Source: Candidatus Zixiibacteriota bacterium
GTDB taxonomy: Bacteria > Zixibacteria > MSB-5A5 > SM23-73-2
Length of the DNA: 17,746 nucleotides
Direction: 5' to 3'
NCBI GenBank assembly: GCA_030615745.1
Contig: JAUWYR010000048.1
Location: 1 to 17,746, forward strand
Position numbers and translations under genes: made by a program. This document shows positions 1 through 6,339 of the stretch, one piece after another. How positions within the stretch are numbered: the stretch's first letter is position 1; every line of letters begins with the position of its first letter. The notes beneath the pieces are model-generated. The model was not told the origin of the DNA and searched no databases. It worked only from the letters and a program-made list of their open reading frames with translations.

Positions 1-1
1 G

Positions 2-271
2 GAAGCAGGTATTGATGATTTCTGTGTTTCTATTTTTGATTGTATCGATTTTGTGTGCGGCGATGTTAACGGGGATGGAAGTATCGACTTATCAGATGTC
101 ATCTACTTAGCAAACTATTTGTTTAAAGGCGGAGATCCACCCCCAGATCCAGTTTATCGAGCGAATGCTAATGGGGATGGAGTAATAAACCTGGCTGATG
201 TTATATACTTGGCGAACTATTTGTTGAAAAGTGGTCCAGCTCCGCATGATTGCGAAAACTACGAACCCTAA
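2..271 (+). CDS. C-terminal part of a secreted protein with paired dockerin-like repeats (partial, 5' end outside window)
   Basis: The frame is open from base 2 with no stop, so this is the tail of a longer gene that begins outside the window; a GTG at 53 is in frame but is not needed as a start. The last ~75 residues contain two near-identical calcium-binding repeats, each with a DxNGDG loop followed by a helix ending DVIYLANYL, which is the type I dockerin / EF-hand-like pattern. Upstream residues (EAGIDDF...) resemble the end of a beta-sandwich domain often seen before such tails in secreted peptidases of candidate phyla; that is inference. Dockerins bind cohesins or act as surface-protein modules, so the protein is probably extracellular or on the cell surface. 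The catalytic or binding part is not visible. A heptanucleotide repeat starts two bases after the stop. Confidence 0.85.
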   Translation, partial: EAGIDDFCVSIFDCIDFVCGDVNGDGSIDLSDVIYLANYLFKGGDPPPDPVYRANANGDGVINLADVIYLANYLLKSGPAPHDCENYEP

Positions 272-272
272 G

Positions 273-307
273 CAGTAAACGGTAAACGGAAAACAGTAAA
301 CAGCAAA
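273..307. repeat. heptanucleotide tandem repeat, 5 units
   Basis: Five consecutive 7-base units (CAGTAAA, CGGTAAA, CGGAAAA, CAGTAAA, CAGCAAA) fit the consensus CRGWAAA. The array begins two bases after the stop codon of the dockerin protein. A longer array of the same heptamer lies after ompH at 13573. It resembles the class of short tandemly repeated repetitive sequences (STRR) described in cyanobacteria, but the unit differs. Confidence 0.85.
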
Positions 308-322
308 AAACCTTTAATGGTG

Positions 323-346
323 GCGTCAGGAGTTTCCTCCTGACGC
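323..346. repeat. perfect 10-bp hairpin GCGTCAGGAG/CTCCTGACGC
   Basis: Arms at 323-332 and 337-346 with a TTTC loop. It lies 52 bases after the dockerin stop and could be a terminator stem, but no T-tract follows. The right half (CTCCTGACGCTTA...) recurs at 517-541 in a degenerate copy. Confidence 0.8.
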
Positions 347-362
347 TTAGAAGGAGCTTGGG

Positions 363-384
363 TTGTTGGTCAGAAGACCAACAA
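363..384. repeat. 9-bp hairpin TTGTTGGTC/GACCAACAA
   Basis: Arms at 363-371 and 376-384, loop AGAA. It is followed at 393-407 by GTCCTGACACAACAC, a 15-mer repeated exactly at 746-760. Confidence 0.75.
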
Positions 385-415
385 CTAACAAAGTCCTGAC
401 ACAACACTAAATTAA

Positions 416-449
416 CGGAGCCATAAAGGCTCCGCTACGCGTAGCGGAG
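416..449. repeat. overlapping palindromes with mutually exclusive folds
   Basis: CGGAGCC (416-422) can pair with GGCTCCG (428-434). Bases 430-449 form a perfect 20-base palindrome, CTCCGCTACGCGTAGCGGAG. The two share 430-434, so only one stem can form in a single strand at a time. Confidence 0.75.
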
Positions 450-544
450 GGTTTATCCCTTTGCGAAATTGAATAACAAAATGTAATATTTTTAAATAGT
501 TACGTCAAAAGCTCTACTCCTGACGCTTAAAAAGAAGTTGGAGT

Positions 545-562
545 GTCAAGCTTCAGCTTGAC
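545..562. repeat. 8-bp hairpin GTCAAGCT/AGCTTGAC
   Basis: Arms at 545-552 and 555-562, loop TC. It follows CTCCTGACGCTTA at 517-529, the same flank seen at 337-349, so the flank is conserved while the hairpin differs. Confidence 0.7.
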
Positions 563-614
563 CAAAAGCCATAAAAAGACAAGAGTGCACCAGTTTGTCG
601 GTTATGAAAATTAA

Positions 615-685
615 TCACCCTCCCTTAATCCCTCCCTTCAAGGGAGGGAAACTTCCCTCTCCCCAAGGGGAGAGGGTTAGGGTGA
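615..685. repeat. nested palindrome element (TCACCCT...AGGGTGA)
   Basis: Outer arms TCACCCT (615-621) and AGGGTGA (679-685) enclose two hairpins: CCCTCCC/GGGAGGG (630-636, 642-648) and CCCTCTCCCC/GGGGAGAGGG (655-664, 667-676). The fold is a three-way junction. C-rich/G-rich elements of this type are dispersed in many bacterial genomes. Confidence 0.75.
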
Positions 686-701
686 GGGGTATCTTAAAAA
701 G

Positions 702-760
702 GTGTCAGGTCTTCCACCGAAGGTGGATCCGCCTTTGGCGGAGATGTCCTGACACAACAC
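702..760. repeat. nested palindrome element (GTGTCAGG...CCTGACAC)
   Basis: Outer arms 702-709 and 748-755 (8 bp) enclose two adjacent hairpins with different sequences: TCCACC-GAA-GGTGGA (713-727) and TCCGCC-TTT-GGCGGA (728-742). The right flank GTCCTGACACAACAC repeats the 15-mer at 393-407. Confidence 0.8.
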
Positions 761-780
761 AAGGAATTCATATACGAAGT

Positions 781-885
781 ATCCTTCGGATTCCCGAAGC
801 ATCAGAAAACGTAGGGGAGACCCTTGCCTGCACGGCCAGGGTAGTCTCCCGCTGGTGGACGGGAGGGGACAAGTCCCTCCCCTAC
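781..885 (+). repeat. GTAGGGGAG dispersed repeat, copy 1
   Basis: Bases 811-885 begin GTAGGGGAGAC and end CTCCCCTAC, so the ends are inverted repeats. Internal segments pair as GGGAGAC/GTCTCCC and GGGAGGGGAC/GTCCCTCCC. A second copy in the opposite orientation lies at 7879-7990 and shares the segment CCCTTGCCTG...CGGCCAGGGT...GTCTCCCGCTGGT. Both copies have ATCCTTCGGATT nearby (781-792 and 7862-7873). Confidence 0.85.
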
Positions 886-908
886 AAAAGAATTTGTACT
901 CTGTTGTC

Positions 909-927
909 GCCGAATTTAAAATTCGGC
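909..927. repeat. 8-bp hairpin GCCGAATT/AATTCGGC
   Basis: Arms 909-916 and 920-927 with a TAA loop. It shares an AT-rich core with the hairpins at 936-958 and 977-1000 but has different GC arms. Confidence 0.75.
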
Positions 928-930
928 AAT

Positions 931-964
931 TCGTCTTGCTGTATTAAAAATACAGCAACAACAT
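931..964. repeat. 34-base direct repeat containing a hairpin, copy 1
   Basis: The 34 bases from TCGTCTTGCTG to CAACAACAT are identical to 1078-1111. Inside is a 10-bp hairpin, TTGCTGTATT-AAA-AATACAGCAA (936-958). Confidence 0.85.
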
Positions 965-976
965 AAGTCTATGTTA

Positions 977-1000
977 GTGCGGGAATTAAATTTCCCGCAC
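977..1000. repeat. 9-bp hairpin GTGCGGGAA/TTCCCGCAC
   Basis: Arms 977-985 and 992-1000 with a TTAAAT loop; perfect pairing. Confidence 0.75.
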
Positions 1001-1009
1001 TTTAGCTAA

Positions 1010-1035
1010 GGTTGGGGAATTCCAATTCCCCAACC
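1010..1035. repeat. 11-bp hairpin GGTTGGGGAAT/ATTCCCCAACC
   Basis: Arms 1010-1020 and 1025-1035 with a TCCA loop; the strongest simple hairpin in this gap. Confidence 0.8.
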
Positions 1036-1077
1036 AACATAAAAACTCTTTCATGATTTGGAAATTTAAATTAAATC

Positions 1078-1111
1078 TCGTCTTGCTGTATTAAAAATAC
1101 AGCAACAACAT
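1078..1111. repeat. 34-base direct repeat containing a hairpin, copy 2
   Basis: Identical to 931-964, with 113 unrelated bases between the copies. Confidence 0.85.
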
Positions 1112-1118
1112 TTGAATT

Positions 1119-1187
1119 GTCATTGCGAACGTAGCAAAGCAATCTCACAAAAAAAGGGATTGCTTCACCCTTCGGGCTCGCAATGAC
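1119..1187. repeat. GTCATTGCGA...TCGCAATGAC dispersed palindromic element
   Basis: Perfect 10-bp terminal inverted repeats (1119-1128, 1178-1187) enclose GCAATC...GATTGC arms. Elements with these ends are widespread intergenic repeats in diverse bacteria. This one lies 31 bases past the nuoN stop and could form the 3' end of the nuo transcript. A bare GTCATTGCG half recurs near 17599. Confidence 0.8.
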
Positions 1188-1218
1188 GTTTTAAAAATTC
1201 ACAGGAGTACCAGTGCTG

Positions 1219-2655
1219 TTACCAATACTTAAAGACCTGGGCAGCCTTAGTTGCTAAATCTATAAATGGGGTGGGGAAAAGCCCGGCTATAAGAACGCCG
1301 AGCAAGCAAATAAATAAAGCTAACTTCAAACTGAAAGGAATGGAAAAATTAACTTCTTTTTCAGATTTGTGAAAATACATCTTCTTTATCACTCCAGCGT
1401 AGTAATACAAGGCAACAACCGAGGTCAAGATCGCTATCACAACTATTCCTATATGCCCTTTTTCAATAGCTGAGGCGAATATATAGTATTTGGCAACAAA
1501 TCCTGCTAAGGGAGGGATACCCACTAAGGATAAAAGAAATACCGCCATAAAAAGTGCCAGCCCGGGAGAACTTCTGGACAGGCCAGCATAATCTTCAATC
1601 TCGTCACTCCCGGTAACATTGCTGAAAGTTATAGCAGAAATAAATGCTCCCATATTAGCGAAAAGATAGGCGAATACGTAAAATGAGAGCGCTGAGATTC
1701 CCCTCCAGGAGAATGCTACTACCCCGATCATTATATAACCTATCTGGGCAATTGAGGAATAAGCAAGCATCCTTTTTATATTGGTCTGAAGTAGGGCAAC
1801 TATATTCCCGAAAATCATACCCAATGAGGCTAAGACAGCCACAATCATCACCCAATCAGGCTGATAGACATTGAATGAAACAAAAAATATCCTAATAAAT
1901 GCAGCTAAGCCTGCTCCTTTTGATGCGACTGAAAGGAATGCGGTTATAGGTGTGGGCGCTCCCTCGTAAACATCCGGAGCCCACATATGGAACGGAACCA
2001 GAGCCAATTTGAATCCGAAACCTGCGATAAAAAATATTATACCAAAGATCAGTGCGGGTCCAAAAGGACCGAATCTCAAATGCTGTTGGGCTAAGCTGAA
2101 CTGAATCAAACCTAAATCTGTCATCCCGGTCAAACCATAGATTATGCTTATTCCGTAAATTAGAATAGCAGAGGAGATCGCTCCCAAAATCACATATTTT
2201 ATCCCTGCCTCAGCTGAGCGAAAGTCTTTTTTCAAATAGGCTGACAATACGAAAAGAGGAATGGTGGTAAGCTCCAGGGCAATATATAAAGTTATAAGCT
2301 CACCCGCAGAACACAGAAACATCATCCCTAAGGTGGACAAAAGAATCAAGCCAAAATATTCACCCCGATACTTTTCGATTTTCTTTACAAAATCTATTGA
2401 GGACAGAATCGCTAAAAAAGAAGCTGACAAAAAGACCAATTTAAAATAAAATGAAAAGCTATCAGCTAAAAACATACCTCCGAAAAGTCTTCCTGTTCCC
2501 GAACCGAAAACAAGTGCAATCGTTATTCCCAATCCTAAAAGAGAAAACCAGCCTAAATAATTTGTCTTTTCTTTATCCCAGAAAAAATCTAAGACAAAGA
2601 TAAAAATAATCCACAAAAACAAAAAGAGCTCGGGAAAAAGTAGTCTATAATTCAA
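1219..2655 (-). CDS. nuoN: NADH-quinone oxidoreductase subunit N (complex I, antiporter-like)
   Basis: Antiporter-like proton-pumping subunit of complex I in the cytoplasmic membrane; 478 residues with about 14 membrane helices, normal for NuoN. The conserved helix-5 glutamate (ALELTTIP, Glu128) and the lysine of the FKLALVPFHMWAPDVYEG block (Lys216), with NIKRMLAYSSIAQIGY further on, identify the family and the expected proton path. The start is TTG at 2655, supported by AGGAG with a 6-base spacer; no better ATG is near. It is the last gene of the locus, 34 bases after nuoM, and palindromic DNA follows. NuoL, NuoM and NuoN are homologous; the position and the VYEGAPTPITAFLSVASK signature separate this one as NuoN. 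Confidence 0.97.
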   Translation of the reverse strand: MNYRLLFPELFLFLWIIFIFVLDFFWDKEKTNYLGWFSLLGLGITIALVFGSGTGRLFGGMFLADSFSFYFKLVFLSASFLAILSSIDFVKKIEKYRGEYFGLILLSTLGMMFLCSAGELITLYIALELTTIPLFVLSAYLKKDFRSAEAGIKYVILGAISSAILIYGISIIYGLTGMTDLGLIQFSLAQQHLRFGPFGPALIFGIIFFIAGFGFKLALVPFHMWAPDVYEGAPTPITAFLSVASKGAGLAAFIRIFFVSFNVYQPDWVMIVAVLASLGMIFGNIVALLQTNIKRMLAYSSIAQIGYIMIGVVAFSWRGISALSFYVFAYLFANMGAFISAITFSNVTGSDEIEDYAGLSRSSPGLALFMAVFLLSLVGIPPLAGFVAKYYIFASAIEKGHIGIVVIAILTSVVALYYYAGVIKKMYFHKSEKEVNFSIPFSLKLALFICLLGVLIAGLFPTPFIDLATKAAQVFKYW

Positions 2656-2689
2656 ATCTATCTCCTAAGATGTTTAATAAAGTTTAATT

Positions 2690-4159
2690 TTAACCTCCGA
2701 CTAAACGAACTATGTTCTCCATAGTTGCTCTGATCATATTGGCTAAGGGCATAGGATAGACCCCGATGAATATCATCAGAATCGCCAGTGGTGTCACGGT
2801 GAAAATCTCACGCCCGGAGATCTCTGGCAAACCCTCCCATTTAGGGTTGAACTCCCCTAAAAATATTCTTTGTATCATTCTTAAAAAATATCCTGCGGTT
2901 AACACCACACCTAAGACAGCTATGGCAACTATAACTTTAAACACAGGGAATGCGCCGATGAATACCATAAACTCTGATACAAATCCTGAAAGCCCGGGAA
3001 GACCTAAAGACCCTAAGCAGAAAAGGGTCATAATTCCAGAATAGACCGGAAGCTTAACCCATAATCCTCCAAAAGCGTCGATATCCCTGGTATGGGCTCT
3101 GTCATATAATACTCCGACTAAAAGGAACAAAGCCCCGGTGATCAACCCGTGCGAGACCATCTGAAATACACATCCTGATATTCCGGTTACAGTTATAGCA
3201 GCTATACCCAAAACGCAAAATCCCATGTGGCTCACAGATGAATAAGCCACCAGCTTTTTTAAATCCTTCTGAGCCATGCAGACCAGAGCACCATATATAA
3301 TGTTGATCACAGCTAAAAGTGCTAAAGGAAGGGCAAAATATAAAGCAGCTTTTGGAAACATAGGGTAGGAGACCCTCAAAAGACCATAGAGTCCCATCTT
3401 CAACAAAATCCCAGCCAGAACAACAGATACCGCTGTTGGCGCCTCAACGTGTGCATCTGGTAACCAGGTATGGAACGGGAAAATTGGAACCTTGATGGCA
3501 AAGGCTAAGTAAAATGCAACATAGACTATAAGCTGAAATCCCCTGGAAAGCTCTGGAGCCCTTCTTATCAATTCCATCATATTGAGAGTATGAGGCTCCA
3601 CTGTGAAATATAACGCCAAAATTCCCACCAGCATAAAGACCGAGCCGAAAAGGGTGTATAAAAAGAACTTAATAGCAGCATACTCTTTTCTCGGTCCTCC
3701 CCATATCCCTATGAGAAAATACATAGGGACAAGCATAATTTCCCAGAAAATATAAAATAAAAAGAAATCAAGTGCGCAGAAGACCCCCAGCATCCCGGTT
3801 TCTAAAAGGAGGAAAAAGGCGAAGTATTCTTTTACCCGGAAGTTGATATTAAATGAGCCAATAATAGAGACAAAGGATAGGAGTGCTGTCAAAAAAAGCA
3901 TAGGGACTGACAGACCATCTGCGCCTAAATGATAATTTGCCCCTAATGAAGGAATCCATTTATGAAACTCGACAAACTGCATCTTTGAGGTGGAGGGGTC
4001 ATAATTAGCTAAAAGGAAAAAGGATAAAATTAAGGGAATGAATGAGAATATCGCAGATACCCATCTTATCCCTTGCACTTGTTCCTTTTTTAAAAGCATC
4101 ACCAGAATCATCCCTAAAATGGGTGAAAAGACCATATAAGACAAAATTGGGATATTCAT
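2690..4159 (-). CDS. nuoM: NADH-quinone oxidoreductase subunit M (complex I, antiporter-like)
   Basis: Second antiporter-like subunit of the membrane arm; 489 residues, about 14 membrane helices. The helix-5 glutamate is in FYIFWEIMLVPMYFLIG (Glu140) and the helix-7 lysine in AIKVPIFPFHTWLPDAHVEA (Lys223). SHMGFCVLG and VSHGLITGALFLLVG carry the later channel histidines. The DAHVEAPTAVSVVLAGILLK block is typical of NuoM rather than NuoL or NuoN. ATG start at 4159 with AGGAGG upstream at a fairly long 11-base spacing. It lies 46 bases after nuoL and is probably cotranscribed with nuoL and nuoN. Nothing is missing or truncated. Confidence 0.97.
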   Translation of the reverse strand: MNIPILSYMVFSPILGMILVMLLKKEQVQGIRWVSAIFSFIPLILSFFLLANYDPSTSKMQFVEFHKWIPSLGANYHLGADGLSVPMLFLTALLSFVSIIGSFNINFRVKEYFAFFLLLETGMLGVFCALDFFLFYIFWEIMLVPMYFLIGIWGGPRKEYAAIKFFLYTLFGSVFMLVGILALYFTVEPHTLNMMELIRRAPELSRGFQLIVYVAFYLAFAIKVPIFPFHTWLPDAHVEAPTAVSVVLAGILLKMGLYGLLRVSYPMFPKAALYFALPLALLAVINIIYGALVCMAQKDLKKLVAYSSVSHMGFCVLGIAAITVTGISGCVFQMVSHGLITGALFLLVGVLYDRAHTRDIDAFGGLWVKLPVYSGIMTLFCLGSLGLPGLSGFVSEFMVFIGAFPVFKVIVAIAVLGVVLTAGYFLRMIQRIFLGEFNPKWEGLPEISGREIFTVTPLAILMIFIGVYPMPLANMIRATMENIVRLVGG

Positions 4160-4205
4160 CTTTTTATTTTCCTCCTATTCTATGAATCCTTCGGATAATT
4201 TCAGG

Positions 4206-6128
4206 TCAAGCTATTTTAAATAGTATTATCAACAAAATTCCAAAGAATATGACCAAAATATAGTTTGAGAGGTATCCTGTCTGAATCTGCCTTAAACCTG
4301 TGCAAGCTTTTTTGAAAATCCAGGCAATCCCATTAACCGCTCCATCAACGATATTTGTATCGAACCACTCCTTGACATTTGAGATAAACAGAGTAAAGTT
4401 TCCAAAAGCATTCACCAGCCAGTCGATGATTCCTAAGTCGAATTTGAAAAGGAAATTGGCAAAACCCATTATGGGATTAATGATTATTGCCTGGTAGAGC
4501 TCATCGAAATAATATTTATTAAATAATAGTTTATATGGAAAAGAAAACTTCTCTTTTAGTTTTTCTGCTGATATAGAGCCTTTGTAATAAATCAAGTAAG
4601 CTAAACCTATTCCAGATAAAGCAACGATAGTCGATATGAGCATCAGCCAAATTTTTGGCTCAGCATGATGAGGATGATGGAAAAAGACAAATGAGGAATA
4701 ACCTTTGGCAAGCCAGGGGATTCCCAGCCAGCCAGCGAATATAGATAGAAATGCTAAAATCATAAGGGGGATGGTCATCACCTTGGGTGACTCGTGAGCA
4801 TGGTCGAATTTATGCTTATCCCTCGGTTTTCCGAAAAATGTGACAAAGCACAGGCGGAACATATAGAACGCGGTCATGAAGGCTACTATGATTGCCACTA
4901 AAAGAAAAATAGGATGATACTCAGCTGCTACAGCGAATATCTCGTCTTTGCTCCAGAACCCGGAGAAGGGGAAAATCCCTGAGATGGATAACGATGCTAT
5001 TATGAAAGTAATTGCTGTTATTTTCATTTTGGGGAAAAGCCCACCCATCTTCCAGATGTCATTGGTATGCATAGCGTGAATCACGCTCCCAGCTCCTAAG
5101 AATAAGAGAGCTTTGAAAAAGGCGTGGGTCATCAGATGAAATGTCCCTGCGGTCAAACCAACCAGACCCAGAGCAAGCATCATATAGCCAAGTTGAGAAA
5201 TAGTGGAATAGGCTAAAACCCTCTTTATGTCATTTTGAACCAGACCTATCGAAGCAGCAAGAAACGCAGTAAAAGCACCGATTATCGCAACAATTAAACC
5301 AGCAGAAGAGGATGCGGCAAATAACGTCATAGTCCTGGCAACCAGATAAACCCCTGCGGCAACCATAGTCGCAGCATGAATTAGAGCTGAAACTGGGGTT
5401 GGTCCTTCCATAGCATCTGGAAGCCATACGTGTAAAGGGAACTGAGCTGATTTACCGACCGCTCCAGCAAAGATTAAAATCGCAGAAACAGTCAAAATTC
5501 CTGTTGAGATAGAACCTGCCTCAATCTGATGAAAGATCTGATTGAAATTAAAAGTTCCCGCTGCTGAGACTAACAAAAATATACCCACCAAAAATCCTAA
5601 ATCGCCTGTTCTCGTGGTGATAAATGCCTTTTTCCCTGCATCTGCAGCCACTTTTTTCTCAAACCAGAAACCTATCAAAAGATAAGATGTTAATCCAACC
5701 AGCTCCCAGAAGATGAATATCTCGAAAAAGTTATTGGCTAAGACCAATCCGAGCATAGCAAATGTGAAAAGTGAGAGAAATGAGAAATATCTCGAAAATC
5801 TGGGGTCACCAGCCATGTAACCTATGGAGTAGATATGCACCAGCATAGAAACAATCGTAACCACCATAAGCATAACCGCAGTCAAAGGATCGATCAAAAT
5901 CCCCATCTGGATTGTGAATCCCTGCAGGTCTATCCAGGTGAACTTGAATTCAGAGGTAATTGGATTTTTCAAAACCTCAAAAAGAACTGGTACCGATAGG
6001 ACAAATGAACCACAAACAGCTCCAACAGAAAGATAAGAGGAAAGCTTCGGTCTTTTATTGGTGAAAAAGACGATGAATGCAAAGGCAACTAAAGGTAATA
6101 AGGGTATGAGCCAGCTTGAAGCTAACAT
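4206..6128 (-). CDS. nuoL: NADH-quinone oxidoreductase subunit L (complex I, antiporter-like with lateral helix)
   Basis: Distal proton-pumping subunit of complex I; 640 residues with about 16 membrane helices. Key residues are present: Glu142 in FWELVGLTSYLLIGFWF, Lys226 in GKSAQFPLHVWLPDAMEGPTP, and the NDIKRVLAYSTISQLGYMM and HLMTHAFFKALLFLGAGSVIH blocks. The C-terminal ~130 residues include an amphipathic stretch and a last hydrophobic helix, the NuoL-specific lateral arm that runs along NuoM and NuoN. The start ATG at 6128 has AGGAGA with an 8-base spacer. Upstream, where nuoK would normally be adjacent, two unknown genes intervene. Confidence 0.97.
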   Translation of the reverse strand: MLASSWLIPLLPLVAFAFIVFFTNKRPKLSSYLSVGAVCGSFVLSVPVLFEVLKNPITSEFKFTWIDLQGFTIQMGILIDPLTAVMLMVVTIVSMLVHIYSIGYMAGDPRFSRYFSFLSLFTFAMLGLVLANNFFEIFIFWELVGLTSYLLIGFWFEKKVAADAGKKAFITTRTGDLGFLVGIFLLVSAAGTFNFNQIFHQIEAGSISTGILTVSAILIFAGAVGKSAQFPLHVWLPDAMEGPTPVSALIHAATMVAAGVYLVARTMTLFAASSSAGLIVAIIGAFTAFLAASIGLVQNDIKRVLAYSTISQLGYMMLALGLVGLTAGTFHLMTHAFFKALLFLGAGSVIHAMHTNDIWKMGGLFPKMKITAITFIIASLSISGIFPFSGFWSKDEIFAVAAEYHPIFLLVAIIVAFMTAFYMFRLCFVTFFGKPRDKHKFDHAHESPKVMTIPLMILAFLSIFAGWLGIPWLAKGYSSFVFFHHPHHAEPKIWLMLISTIVALSGIGLAYLIYYKGSISAEKLKEKFSFPYKLLFNKYYFDELYQAIIINPIMGFANFLFKFDLGIIDWLVNAFGNFTLFISNVKEWFDTNIVDGAVNGIAWIFKKACTGLRQIQTGYLSNYILVIFFGILLIILFKIA

Positions 6129-6165
6129 TAAATCTTTCTCCTAACAGTTGACCAATTCAAAAAGT

Positions 6166-6339
6166 TCATTCATAGCACTCCTTTACACTCATTTCTTTTG
6201 GAACCTTCTCCAAATCTCCAGGATTCAAATCCCATATCTTCAGCCCTCTGGCGTATAACGTCTCCCGGATAGGCGAAGCCGCCAAGTGGTTTTGGCGAAT
6301 GTAGTGAGCCGCCAATCTGGTGTTGAGTGAAGTTGACAT
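6166..6339 (-). CDS. small 57-residue ORF, translationally coupled, unknown function
   Basis: An ATG at 6339 overlaps the stop of the upstream membrane protein (TAATG), and the frame runs 57 codons to TGA at 6166-6168, ending 37 bases before nuoL. The product is charged and soluble-looking, with no membrane segment: it begins MSTSLNTRLAAHYIRQNH, has a central ASPIRETLYARGLKIWDL and ends with EKVPKEMSVKECYE. The overlapping start, the lack of any other use for the space and the sensible amino-acid composition argue that it is real. The stretch also looks richer in GC than the gene before it. I recognise no family. It may act with the preceding membrane protein; a decayed fragment of a longer gene is the alternative. 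Confidence 0.55.
   Translation of the reverse strand: MSTSLNTRLAAHYIRQNHLAASPIRETLYARGLKIWDLNPGDLEKVPKEMSVKECYE

Larger units (their letters stand above)
272..1218. other. 947-base gene-free region filled with palindromic repeats
   Basis: No open frame here has protein-like composition; the longest (595-966, +) is assembled from palindromes. The region is a chain of short inverted repeats, listed separately, with AT-rich spacers such as 460-510. Several units recur elsewhere in the window: the heptamers, the GTAGGGGAG element and ATCCTTCGGAT. It separates the end of a plus-strand gene from the end of nuoN, so it is a convergent, gene-end region and a plausible home for terminators and repeat accumulation. 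No tRNA or rRNA pattern was seen. Confidence 0.8.

Noticed and set aside
595-966. 123-codon plus-strand open frame
   Set aside because: It runs through three palindromic repeats; the peptide is low-complexity and repeat-derived, with no ribosome binding site.
2766-3044. 92-codon plus-strand frame opposite nuoM
   Set aside because: Lies wholly antisense to a clear nuoM; composition follows from the complement of membrane-protein codons.
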